From contig NC_081817.1 in NCBI RefSeq assembly GCF_030704535.1, positions 27,467,001 through 27,531,000 on the forward strand: a stretch of DNA of 64,000 bases, written 5' to 3'. A program made the position numbers and the translations under genes. Below, one piece after another: positions 11,121 through 21,490 of this stretch (positions are counted from its first letter, which is position 1; every line of letters starts with the position of its first letter). The notes below the pieces were generated by a model that searched no databases, was not told the origin of the DNA, and saw only the letters and a list, made by a program, of their open reading frames with translations. The stretch is from Vitis vinifera. Its lineage: Eukaryota > Streptophyta > Magnoliopsida > Vitales > Vitaceae.

Positions 11121-11789
11121 GATTTTTGCAATATTTTTTAGTTGTTTTAAATTGTTTTCACTTGTTTTTTATGATTTGTTTTAAAAAATAATGGAAAAAA
11201 CAAGCTTTGATTCACTAATTTGAAAAAATATAAAAAAAATGACTTCCACTTTTATAAATCAGTTTCATCTTTATTCATTTAAAAATATTTTTAAATATAT
11301 GTATTTTTTATAACTCAAATTATTGTTTTCTGAAATACTCTTTTACTTGATAATATTAAATAAAATTATTTAAAATTATATTATAATTTTTTTATTGTAT
11401 AACATAAGATATAAATTATTGTGGAAAAATCATATAGGATTCTTAAGTAATAAATAAAATCTTTATAATCCCTTAATCAATAATGATTTTATATCGTGAA
11501 TTATGTAAATCCCATCATTTTCTCATTTATCTAATAAAATTAAATACAAATTTTGTTAGTTGACATCAACAATAAAATAAAAAATTTTAAAAATTAAAAA
11601 TACAATTAAAACTAAAATACATAAAGATTAAATACAATTTAAAACAATAAAAACTAAAAAATTAAAATAAAAATATTTACTCCCATTGTATTTTTAACTA
11701 TTTCTTGATATTTATATTTTCTATTAGAATGTTTTAATTAAGTGAAAGTTAATATTTTATTTTTATATTTTTAGCTTTAAAGTCTTTTT
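11121..11789. other. AT-rich spacer between duplication units
   Basis: Very AT-rich sequence with no open frame of note, separating the end of unit A from the start of unit B. Nothing recognisable beyond poly-A/poly-T tracts. Confidence 0.5.
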
Positions 11790-11989
11790 TGTTTTAATTG
11801 TATTTTTAATTTTCTTAATTTTTTATTTTATTAATCTCAAATCAATTCTCACTTTATATTAATTTGTATTATTAACATATAAAAGGGTCAATTTAGGAAA
11901 TAATTATTTGAGTTATAAAAAAGTGTACATATTTTAAAATATTTTAAATGAGTGAAGATAAATTTGATTTATAAAAGCTTGAATTCTTT

Positions 11990-12021
<32 letters not shown>

Positions 12022-13374
12022 AAATTAGCCAATAAAAACCCATTTTTTCTAAAAATAATTATATAAACACGTAGAATAAAACACTACACATAAAAATTAT
12101 TTTTAAAAATAATAAAAATATGTTAAAGATAATTTATGTCTTTAAACAAACCTTTTCTTTACAAAATATAAAAGAATAATTTTTTAAAACTGCTATTTAA
12201 AACTATTTTTGATTCAAAAACGTACAATTTCTAAACATAGCCTATGTTTTTGTCTTCTTTTCTTTTTATCACCTTGTTCTTTACTTTGTTTTCTTATACT
12301 CTGCACAAGGCTCTTTAGTTTCCTCCACAACACTCCTACCAACTGCCACCACCTTCTTTGACAGGCCATACATAGCTTAATGTTTTAAAAAATGAAGATA
12401 AAAAGGAAATCATTAATTGGATGTCAACCTAATGCAACCATTATATTTAAATTGAATTGTTTTGTAGTTGGTCGGTGTAGACCCCTTTTAATAGGCCACC
12501 CCCGGGAGGAGTAAAATTTTCGTTTTTTTTAGGGGTGGGGGACGACTACCAATGGCACATGAAGACGCATGGCGAAGCGCGTCACCAACTCACCATGGTG
12601 GTGGTTGGGATGGCGACCTGGCTGAGCGGTGAATAAGGGAGCAGATAATGGCTTGGTTGGGAAGAAAACCGGATGGGGGGCCAAGTCTAGAGGGTAAAGA
12701 ACAAAAAAATGAGTTTTGGGTGGAGATACTGGAGGATGCTGGGTTGGTTGGGGGAGTCTAGGGTTCTAGGGAAAAAGAATTCTCTGGCCAGGCGAGAGCT
12801 GTGAAGGAGCTCTCAGGTAAGTTTACAGGGTATCTCTCGTTCATATTCACTATCACAGTTCTTTCATTTTTTCCTCTTGCTATTTGGGGTTCCGTTTGTT
12901 TGTTTGGATATGGATAATAGGAGATATGCATGAGTTTTGTTGATTTCCGGCTCGTTTATATGCCCATTGATCGTTTCATTCACTGTCCTTCTTAGCATTG
13001 GTTTAAACCTAGTAAAGTTATGTTTCATTTTGCTCTATGTGAAGATATTGTTTGCTATTTTCTCGTTTGGACCCGTCGGTACCCTTCCCACCAATCCAAG
13101 CCCGTTGAAAGAGCATTAGATATGGTTTCTCTTGATTCATATGTATATTTTCTTGTTTACTTTTCCTATTTTGTTTTCACGTTTTTACTCTCCTCCATCC
13201 CTCCACCCCTCCACCCTCTAATCCACCACGCCCATCTTTCACCCACATACCAACCCACTTCTGCCACCACCCAACCCGACATCATACTTCTACATATCCT
13301 TCATTCATGACTCCATCCCACCATGCATGGAAATACCAACCCTATTACAATCCGTTTCTATGCCTCATTCATAC

Positions 13375-13830
13375 CCATTTCCTATCCACATGCATGAAAC
13401 CATGTATGGAACTATGCATATCAACACCCTTCTATGGAACCATGCATATCACCACCCTTCCGTGCCCACCTTACCCATTCTTTCTTACCACCTCTCTCTA
13501 CACCACGTTCATAATGCCCACTTTCTATCCACATGCATGAAACCATGCATATCACCACCCTCCTATACCCACCTTACCCATTCTTTCTTACCACATTTCT
13601 CTTTCTACACCACGTTCTTCATGCCCACATCCTATCCACATGCATGAAACCATGCATATCACCACCCTCCTATACCCACCTTACCCATCCTTTCTTACCA
13701 CCTTTCTCTCTACACCACGTTCTTCATGCTCACTTCCTACCCACATACATGAAACCATGCATATCACCACCCTCCCATGCCCACCTTACCCATTCTTTCA
13801 TTAACCTATCTCTCATTCCGCACCTCCATT
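13375..13830. repeat. ~106-bp tandem repeat array
   Basis: C/T-rich units each containing the phrase catgcatgaaaccatgcat. The phrase recurs at 13389, 13532, 13639 and 13744, giving periods of about 107 and 105 bp after a longer first step. Plus-strand frames stay open across it (MKPCISPPSYTHLTH text), but the unit length is not a multiple of three and the text shifts frame. I treat it as non-coding. Confidence 0.8.
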
Positions 13831-14384
13831 CTTCATGCCTTTCGGGAACCATACCACCATACCCATATCAACACCCACTAACCCATTCCCTTATCATATT
13901 ATCGATACCCTTTTCTCTTACTTATCACCTTTCTCATTTTCCAAACCTCCATCACTCGCTCCACTAGTCTCATACCCATTTTTCCTCACCACCGTGGCAA
14001 CCTCCATCCACACCGCCCTACTTTCTTGTCCTTTATCTTAGAGAGAAAATTTTGGTAAGTTACTCATTTTAATTTCTACAGTGGGTGTATTTTTTTATGT
14101 TTGTGGGTCTTGCATATTGGCTTTGAGCCCTTGGGCCTGGGTGTAATTGGGCATGGTTTGAGTTGATTATTATAAAGCAAGTTGTGGGCTGTGAGACCCT
14201 TGGGACCGTTTAGGCTTGGGTCATTATGCTAATGGATATGGGCTTGGGATGGTGCCTAGGCCCATATGTGTTGATGAAAGGCCTCATGTTTTGTTCACCC
14301 ATCTTAAGTTGGCTCATGCCCATTTCAAGTCCATACTCACTTCAAGTTAGCCCATTTGTTTGTTTTCAATTTACATAATTTACC

Positions 14385-15115
14385 TTTTTAAAAGCCCTAA
14401 TTTCTCAATAAATTTTCTAAATTTAAATTCCAATTTCTGAAATTTTAATTTTCACATCAATTTATTTAATCAATATTACTTTATTCATTTGTTTATTTGT
14501 TTATTTTTAAAATTCAATCTTTAAAAAATCCTTCAAAATTCCGATTTCTAAATTTTAATTCTAATTTCCGAAATTTTAATTTGCATATCAATTTATTTAA
14601 TCATTATCATTTTATTCATTTATTTATTTGTTTATTTTTAAAATTCAATCTTTAAATAACTCTTCGAAATTCTGATTTCTAAATTTAAATTCCAATTTTC
14701 GAAATTTTAATTTTCACATCAATTTATTTAATCCTTATTATTTTATTTATTTATTTATTTGTTCATTCTTAAAATTCAATCTTTAAATAACTCTTCAAAA
14801 TTCCGATTTCTAAATTTAAATTCTAATTTTCGAAATTCCAATCTTTATATCAATTTATTTAATCATTATCATTTTATTCATTTATTTATTTGTTTATTTT
14901 TAAAATTCAATCTTTAAATAACTCTTCAAAATTCTGATTTCTGAATTTAAATTCCAATTTCCGAAATTCTAATTTTCACATCAATTTATTTAATCATTAT
15001 TTTATTTATTTATTTATTTGTTTGTTTATTTTTAAAATTCAATCTTTAAATAATTCTTCAGAATTCCAATTTTTGAACTTAACTTCCAAAATTCCCTTTC
15101 TTAAATTCAATTCCC
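14385..15115. repeat. 131-bp tandem repeat array
   Basis: AT-rich units of 131 bp, about five and a half copies. The word aattcaatct recurs at 14511, 14642, 14773, 14904 and 15036. Each unit pairs a ttcgaaattttaattttcac segment with an attta/tttatt-rich segment. The regular period suggests slippage or unequal exchange inside the LTR-like element. Confidence 0.88.
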
Positions 15116-16209
15116 AAGACTCCAATTTCCAAATAATTTTCGAGACTCTGATTTTCAAACAAATTTCAAAAATCCAGTTTTCACTCGAACAGTTTTAATT
15201 CCATCTCGATTCTCAAATAATCTGTTGTTCATCTTGATTTTACATAAGTATGAATGTCATTTTTCATAATTCCATAATAATGGAATTTGTGATATTAATT
15301 CGTGCAAAATAGATCGGGCTTTGGTGGGGGCCCCACATACGTGATTTTATGATTGATTGATTTATTCTATTCCATAATATGCACATAATCATTCTATGTT
15401 TGTTCACTAACCATTTGTTTTCCTTTAAGTAAATCAGTTCATCACTGAGGTACATTATTTGCGTCTCCCATTCATTCAATTATTTTGTTTTGAGTGGTAT
15501 TTATTTGGTATCTATGTTCGATTAATCAATTGTTATGCTTGTTTCATTTTATTAACAGAGATCCATTTTAGAGACTTAAAGGGATGTTATAGTCTTTATC
15601 GTACCTTCTCGATAAGTAACCTGACCCTCGAACCCGATTCGGTTTTTTGTAGACCACCTTTTCCAAATAAGGAGTCACACTTAGGGTTTTCTTTCTTATT
15701 TTGTTTACCATTTAAAAATAAAATTAAAATAAGTGGCAACTCCAAGTTTTTTTTTTTTCAAAAAAATCAAATTTCCATCAAATAAAACAAAAAGCGAATT
15801 TCGCCATCGAGGGGAAGCGCATGAGCCGAAATGCGGGGTCCACGTTTAGATTTCCACATCTTTCCCAAATATTGTTGAAGTATTGGTTTGACAAGGGCTA
15901 TTTTCTTCTAGAAAATAAGTGAACATATATATTATTATCACTTCAAATAAAGTCTATGGGAATTATGGCTTCTTACTTCAATGTTAATCTGGATAGACAA
16001 CTCATATTTTTAGTCATTACCATAATTGTTGCAATCATGCCATTAATATATTTGTGACTAGTGTATTTAAATACCACATCCACAATCATAGCTGTAATTG
16101 CTCCATGTATCAAGCCATTACATGCGTTTATATACCCATGTAAATTATGAATGAAAGCAAGAGTTTTTCTTTTGTTTTAAATCTATCAACTCAAAGCTTT
16201 ACTTAGAGT

Positions 16210-16840
16210 TAGGGATGAAGTTAGGCAAGTTCACCCGATCTAATTTGAACCCAATCCGATATTTGAGCGGATTTAAACAATCATTTTTAATAATTGGGTT
16301 GGGTTGAGTTAGGTTTTTTTCAACCTTAACTTAATTTGGGTTGGTCTTGGATTAAAGTTTAGACAACTAGAGTTTAACTTGAATCCGATTTAATATTTTT
16401 ATAATATTTATAACACATTTTATTCTATGTAATAATATAAGTTTTCTTTTTCTATTTTTATGAAATATATCAAATTATATTATATACTATGTTTTTCATT
16501 ATTTTTAGAAAATATATAAATTTATGTTTATTCTTTTATTGCTATCTTGAAATTTTGTCCTATTTGTTATTAAAATTTTCATAAAAATGCATTAAAATAA
16601 TATTATACATAAATTTTGAATTATGCAACATGACCAATTCAAGTGTAGCTCGATCAATCTGAATTTAACTTAAATAGCTCAAACTCAATCCAAGTTTAGA
16701 AAAATTAGATTGGATTGAACTTGAGTTTAGTACATTGGGTTAGAGTTCAAGTTGGGTTGAGTTTAGATTGATTATTTCTTAATTCAAGTTAGGCTTAGGT
16801 TAGTCATCAACTTGATCAACTCACCCAATTTACAACCCTA
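16210..16840. mobile_element. hAT-type MITE, copy in unit B
   Basis: Same element as at 4363-4993, with the same flanking 8-mers cttagagt (16202-16209) and gatagagt (16841-16848). This is identity by descent through the segmental duplication, not a second insertion. Confidence 0.65.
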
Positions 16841-16983
16841 GATAGAGTACCAACTTTCGAATCATACTTTAATAAACCCAAAAGCCTAACTAAGAGATAA
16901 AAAAAAGCTACCTAAAAGCAAATCAACACATGAAATCAACTTGAATTTTTATCGAAAAAACAATATCAGTAATACATTTAGGC

Positions 16984-17160
16984 TATGTTTGATTCTCGAA
17001 AAATGAAGGAAAATAAAAAATAGGATTAAAGTCAATAAGTTATTTTTATATGTTAACTTCTTCAAACTCATTTAATTTATTTCTCTCTATTATATGAAGA
17101 TTAAATAATTTTTAAATATATAAATTTCTAATGAAGTGTAATTATAATTGAGCTAGGAGA
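16984..17160. mobile_element. MITE fragment, tatgtttggtt family (unit B copy)
   Basis: Counterpart of 5123-5290, beginning TATGTTTGATTCTC and ending next to the truncated LRR pseudogene. Confidence 0.4.
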
Positions 17161-17169
17161 GATTTACAT

Positions 17170-18400
17170 TTGAGAAGGTACCAACATCTTTAGCCTATCT
17201 GAGTCATCTAATATATGTCGATCTTTCTTATAATAAATTTGAGGTACTTCTTAATGCAATTACAAAGCTAAAGCATTTACAAACATTGAAACTTTTTCAA
17301 TGTTTGTATCTTAAAGAATTGCCAAAAAATATAAACAATTGGATAAACTTGAGGCATCTCGAGATTGATGGGAATAGTGGATTGACTTTTATGCCATGTG
17401 GGTTAGGAGAATTGACTATGCTTCAGACTCTACCATTGTTCTTTGTTGGGAATAACAGCAGGAATTCTAGCGATAAGAGAATTGGTCGGTTGAATGAATT
17501 GAAATGCATTAACAGTCTCAGAGGAGAATTGGCAATTGCACGTCTTTCAAATATGAGGGGTGGTGCATTAGATTCCAAGGAAGCAAATTTGAAAGGAAAA
17601 CAATGCCTTCATTCCTTGAGATTATATTGGTTGGAGCCAATAAAATGGATGATATGGGACTTCGAACCAGAAAGGAACAACGTTGAGGAGGCTGAGTCAG
17701 CGACTCAAGTCCAAAGGAGCTCATAAATAAGGATTGTATTGGTGAGAGGTTCCCAAGTTGGATGATGAATGATGGGTTTGGTTCATTGCTCCAAAATCTA
17801 GCGAAAATTATGACGAAGAGTTGTAAAAGATTCAGAGTTTTACCAGTACTGTTTGGTCAACTCCCTTCTCTTCAGTATCTGGAGCTTGAGTACCTAGATT
17901 CTGTATGGAGAACATGAAGAGCTACTCATCATCAGCAACACCATTCTTCCCATTCCTGAAGACACTTTGACTTGAAAGGTTGCCTCATTTAATGGAATGG
18001 GGAAAGAGGGGCGTAGCAGCAGAGCAAGCTCCTTCATTTCCTTGTCTTTCCAAACTAAAGATCAAAGTTTGCTGGCCGGCCCTAAATTGATGTCCTTGGC
18101 ATTGCCTTCATCTCCTTCTAGTCTTTCTATTCTAGATATCAACGAATGCAATAACTTGGCATCCTTGGCACTACCATCATCTCCTTTTCTTTATGGTTTC
18201 TCAATTAGACATCAGCTCTTGCAATAACTTGACATCATCGACACTTTCTTCATTTCCTTGTCTTTCTCAATTACATATCAATTTTTGCCAGAACTTGAAA
18301 TCATTACCATTGTCTTTGTTCCTTGTCTTTCGAAATTGCATATCAGTTCTTGCCATAAATTTTTGCAATAAATTACTGTTTTTTGAGGATTTGTTTTGAA
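17170..18400 (+). pseudogene. NLR LRR fragment B
   Basis: This is the uninterrupted sister of fragment A. It starts with LAYLSHLIYVDLSYNKFEVL-like text, parallel to LAKLSHLRYLDLS of the intact NLR. An open stretch follows (17286-17726: KELPKNINNWINLRHLEIDG, MPCGLGELTMLQTLPLFFVG, GALDSKEANLKGK). The frame breaks after QVQRSS and resumes in other frames as NDGFGSLLQNL, FGQLPSLQYLELE and LRR-like tails to 18395. CC, NB-ARC and the first LRRs are missing, and several frameshifts are present. It is a relic of the same NLR subfamily as the gene at 57641-61030, in the opposite orientation. Confidence 0.87.
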
Positions 18401-18415
18401 AATAAATTACTTTTT

Positions 18416-18919
18416 GCAATAAATTTGAGGTGTTTTTAAAAAATAATAGTTTTTAAATTTTTTTAAAACACTGAGGTATAAAAAAAAATTATTAATTACC
18501 TTAAATTTTAAATCTTTTAAAAGTGACTTATTTTTATTTTTATTTTTTCTTCAGGATATGTAAGCCATCTCTTATTTGACCAGGGACTTGTGGAGCTGTT
18601 GTCGTTACCTGTAAAAGCTTGTGCATGATGGACAATGATATAGTACCAAACAGGAAAGGATTTGGTGGAGCTTCCCTTTAAAGTATGTGCATGATGATGA
18701 ATTATGATCATTTGAGGGATTGACGATTTTTAGAAAGAAAAAAGTGAATTTGAAAAAGAAAATGTCTGAATGATACTGACACCCAGCCTGTAAAGCACAA
18801 AGTGTGGTCAGACTATACGAATCAAACTTTAGCAACATTGCCAATGTATTGGTCTCAGCAACACCAATTTAAAAATCCCCATTAAACTCGGTAGCTCAGT
18901 GTTTACAGATTTTGTGTTC
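18416..18919. other. Sulfotransferase upstream region
   Basis: About 500 bp between the end of unit B and the sulfotransferase ATG. It holds no open frame of note. I cannot place a TATA box or transcription start with confidence. Confidence 0.4.
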
Positions 18920-19942
18920 ATGGCTGGTTCTCTTGAGAATGCCATGGTGCTGTCATCAACAACCGATGAAGATGAGAAACAGAAGGGAAGTAGAAGCAAA
19001 AGAGAGATCATTTCCACCCTCCCAACTGAAAAAGGCTGGAAAATTCAGGGTCTTATGTACCAGTACCAAGGCTTTTGGTACTATTCTGGGGGTGCGGTAG
19101 AAGGAGTCATGTGGATGCAAAAATGCTTCAAGGCAAGGAATGAAGATGTTCTCTTGGTCTCCTTTCCAAGATGTGGAACAACATGGTTGAAATCTCTCAT
19201 GTTTTCTATCATGAATCGAACCAGGTATGATTTCTCAGCACACCCTTTGCTGACTTCTAGCCCTCATGAACTTGTTCCCTTCTTGGAATTCTACGCAGAG
19301 CAGAACATCCCCTTCCCAGACCTGGACACACTTTCCTCTCCTCAGCTCTACCATACTCACATTGCCCTCACTTCATTACCCCAACCTGTCATAGACTCTC
19401 AGTGTCGAATTGTCTATATCTGTCGCAACCCCAAAGATGTGTTTGTTTCTATTTTTTGTTTTCTCTCGAGATGGAATATAGTGGTTCCCCTTGAAGAGGC
19501 ATTTGAGTTGTTCTGCAAAGGAATTAGCGTGTATGGACCCTTCTGGGACCATGTTTTAGGGTATTGGAAGGCTAGTTTAGCTTCACCCCAGAGAATATTG
19601 TTCTTGAAATATGAGGACGTGAAGAGGGATTCCTTGTGCCAGGTCAAGAGGTTGGCAGAGTTCATGGGCTTTCCCTTCTCTTCCGAGGAAGAAGGACAAG
19701 GTTTGATACATGAAATTATGGAGCTGTGTAGTTTTGAGAATCTAAGAAATTTGAAGGTAAACAAGACCGGAGCAATATCTGTGGGCAATGTCAGCACTGG
19801 AAAGGATACTTTCTTCAGGAAAGGTGAGGTTGGTGATTGGAAGAATCATCTGACAGCTGAAATGGCCGATCGCATTGACAGGATCATGGAGGAAAAGTTG
19901 AAAGGTTCTGGTCTGACGTTCAGCGACTCCTGTGATAGCTGA
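18920..19942 (+). CDS. Cytosolic sulfotransferase (plant SOT family)
   Basis: An intact single-exon gene for a 340-residue cytosolic sulfotransferase. Such enzymes move a sulfonate group from PAPS to hydroxyls of small molecules; plant members act on flavonols, hydroxyjasmonate, brassinosteroids or other phenolics. The start at 18920 (ttcATGGCT) is the first ATG in a frame that stays open a little upstream. Motifs: 5'-phosphosulfate loop FPRCGTTWLKSL (residues 82-93), a THIAL segment (146-150) at the position of the catalytic-His THxPY motif, 3'-phosphate motif YICRNPKDVFVS (166-177), KYEDVKRD (230-237), and C-terminal RKGEVGDWKNHLT (300-312). The usual Lys of the PKxGTTW loop is Arg 84 here. 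Length fits the family. A truncated paralogue follows 400 bp downstream, so this is a local tandem family. The substrate cannot be read from sequence. Confidence 0.93.
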   Translation: MAGSLENAMVLSSTTDEDEKQKGSRSKREIISTLPTEKGWKIQGLMYQYQGFWYYSGGAVEGVMWMQKCFKARNEDVLLVSFPRCGTTWLKSLMFSIMNRTRYDFSAHPLLTSSPHELVPFLEFYAEQNIPFPDLDTLSSPQLYHTHIALTSLPQPVIDSQCRIVYICRNPKDVFVSIFCFLSRWNIVVPLEEAFELFCKGISVYGPFWDHVLGYWKASLASPQRILFLKYEDVKRDSLCQVKRLAEFMGFPFSSEEEGQGLIHEIMELCSFENLRNLKVNKTGAISVGNVSTGKDTFFRKGEVGDWKNHLTAEMADRIDRIMEEKLKGSGLTFSDSCDS

Positions 19943-20344
19943 TTATTAATGCTGGAGGTGAACTTCATATGATTTGTATTAAGTTAATTTATTAACTATC
20001 TAATTGTCTTCTGTTAAGTGTGCTTGTGTTCTTGTAATAAATGGAATGATGGTGTTGAGTTAATTTGCATTAAGTTGTAAGGCTTTCTTAATTTATATAT
20101 AAATTCAATACTTGGCTAAGAAATCAATTCCACCAAATATATGGACCAATTAAATTGGTCTCATGAATATAACTAACTCATCCTTGTCAAGAAATTCCCG
20201 AACCTTAGAAGGGCAACATGTGTTTCATGAGATTGTTCAATTTCTCCCCTTTTTTTATTTCAATCTACCTAAACAAGCTCAATTACAAATTTACAATTAA
20301 TTTTATCATATTTTAATAATATTTTAAAAAATTTGTGTGACACG

Positions 20345-21016
20345 GGTCTCATGAGCTTGTTCCCTTCTTGGAATTCTACTTACACCAGAACATCCCTTTC
20401 CCAAACCTGGACACTTTCCCCTCCGCAACTCTTCCATACTCACTTTCCTTTTACTTCCTTACCTCAACCTGTCATAGACTCTCAGTGTCGAATTGTCTAC
20501 ATCTGTCGCAATCCAAAAGATGTGTTTGTCTCTTTTTTCTTTTTCTCTCAGGCAAAGAGCCCATCCCTTTCCATTGAAGAGGAATTTGAGCAGTTCTGTA
20601 AAGGGGTACGTGTCTATGGACCCTTCTGGGATCATATTTTAGGTTATTGGAAGGCAAGTTTGGATTCGCCCAAGAGAGTGTTGTTCATGAAATATGAAGA
20701 TCTGAAGAGGGATTCCTCATTTCATGTCAAAGAGTTGGCAGAGTTCATAGGCTGCCCCTTCTCCCCGGAGGAAGAAACCCAAGGTTTGGTACATGAAATT
20801 ATAAAGCTGTGTAGCTTTGAGAATCTAAGCAATTTGAAGGCAAACAAGATAGGAGCATTATCTGTGAGGGATATTAGCATTAGAAATGATACTTTCTTCA
20901 GGAAAGGTGAGTTTGGAGATTGGAAGAATCATTTGACAGCTGAGATGGCTGACAGTCTTGACAGGATCATTGAGGAAAAGTTTACAGGGTCTGGTTTGAC
21001 ATTCAGTGATTCCTGA
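20345..21016 (+). pseudogene. Truncated sulfotransferase pseudogene
   Basis: A second copy of the upstream sulfotransferase that begins abruptly at HELVPFLEFY, equivalent to residue 116 of the intact gene. It therefore lacks the PAPS loop. A 2-nt loss near 20420 shifts the frame; coding sense then runs to the stop at 21016 with FTSLPQPVIDSQCRIVYIC, KYEDLKRDSS and RKGEFGDWKNHLTAEMADSL. The intact copy and the relic are very similar downstream of the break, so they are a tandem pair. The 5' side of the breakpoint (20220-20344) shows no sulfotransferase sequence. Without the 5'-phosphosulfate loop it could not be an active enzyme even if translated. Confidence 0.88.
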
Positions 21017-21441
21017 TCTGCAGATGATCAGTTGTTGCAAATGTAACCATATTAATGGTGTCATGGAGGTGTATCAATTATGGTTTGTATTAATAAATTT
21101 GAAATGTTTTCTTAGAGTACTGCATCTTGCAATTTAATGTTTTTATAGTGTAGTTAGTACTTAGTATAGCTATGAATCCTACCAATTATTAGCTACACTA
21201 TTCACGCTTAAGATTACTTTTAAATTAAAATAATGCTTAATAACTTGAATTAAGTCACTGATGATTAAGTCATATTAAATTATTAAGTTGATTTACCAAA
21301 TACCATCCATGTGATCATCCATTTTATGGTGAGAGCAATCGTAAGTTCACGGAGTTGTCTCATTTTATTCCTCAGTTTACTCAAAACAAGCTTAACTATA
21401 TCTAGTTTAATCTCAAATCAACCTCCAAATCAAGGTCTTCA

Positions 21442-21445
<4 letters not shown>

Positions 21446-21487
<42 letters not shown>
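21446..21487. repeat. (TA)n microsatellite
   Basis: About 21 uninterrupted TA units. Confidence 0.95.

Positions 21488-21490
<3 letters not shown>

Larger units (their letters stand above)
12476..15844 (+). mobile_element. LTR-like insertion (probable solo long LTR, gypsy type)
   Basis: This 3.37-kb block is absent from unit A, so its limits are known to within a few bases. It begins TGTAGACCCC and ends GGGGTCCACG, near-complementary ends compatible with a TG...CA LTR whose final A has mutated. The last 250 bp (aaataagtggcaactccaag, then aatgcggggtccac) resemble the 3' ends of long LTRs of plant Ty3/gypsy elements; this is from memory. No gag, pol, PBS or PPT is visible inside. A clean 5-bp target duplication is not preserved (ttggtcgg on the left, tttagatttcc on the right). 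It holds two satellite-like arrays. A non-autonomous element remains possible. Confidence 0.5.
11790..18415. repeat. Tandem duplication, unit B
   Basis: Second copy of the ~3.2-kb unit, in the same orientation as unit A. It lacks the copia element of unit A. Instead it carries a different 3.4-kb insertion (12476-15844) placed between the words ttggtc and agatttcc, which are contiguous in unit A at about 3990-4005. Homology ends at about 18415, shortly after gaggatttgtttt. Confidence 0.9.

Noticed and set aside
13307..14041. Overlapping plus-strand frames rich in Pro/His/Tyr
   Set aside because: They run through the 106-bp tandem array, whose period is not a multiple of three. Openness reflects C-rich, stop-poor sequence.
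14385..15115. Regular repeats as a possible CRISPR-like array
   Set aside because: Whole 131-bp units are repeated without distinct spacers, and the genome is a plant nuclear one.
18899..18919. Upstream start of the sulfotransferase frame
   Set aside because: The codon at 18899 is GTG. The first ATG is at 18920 and fits family length.
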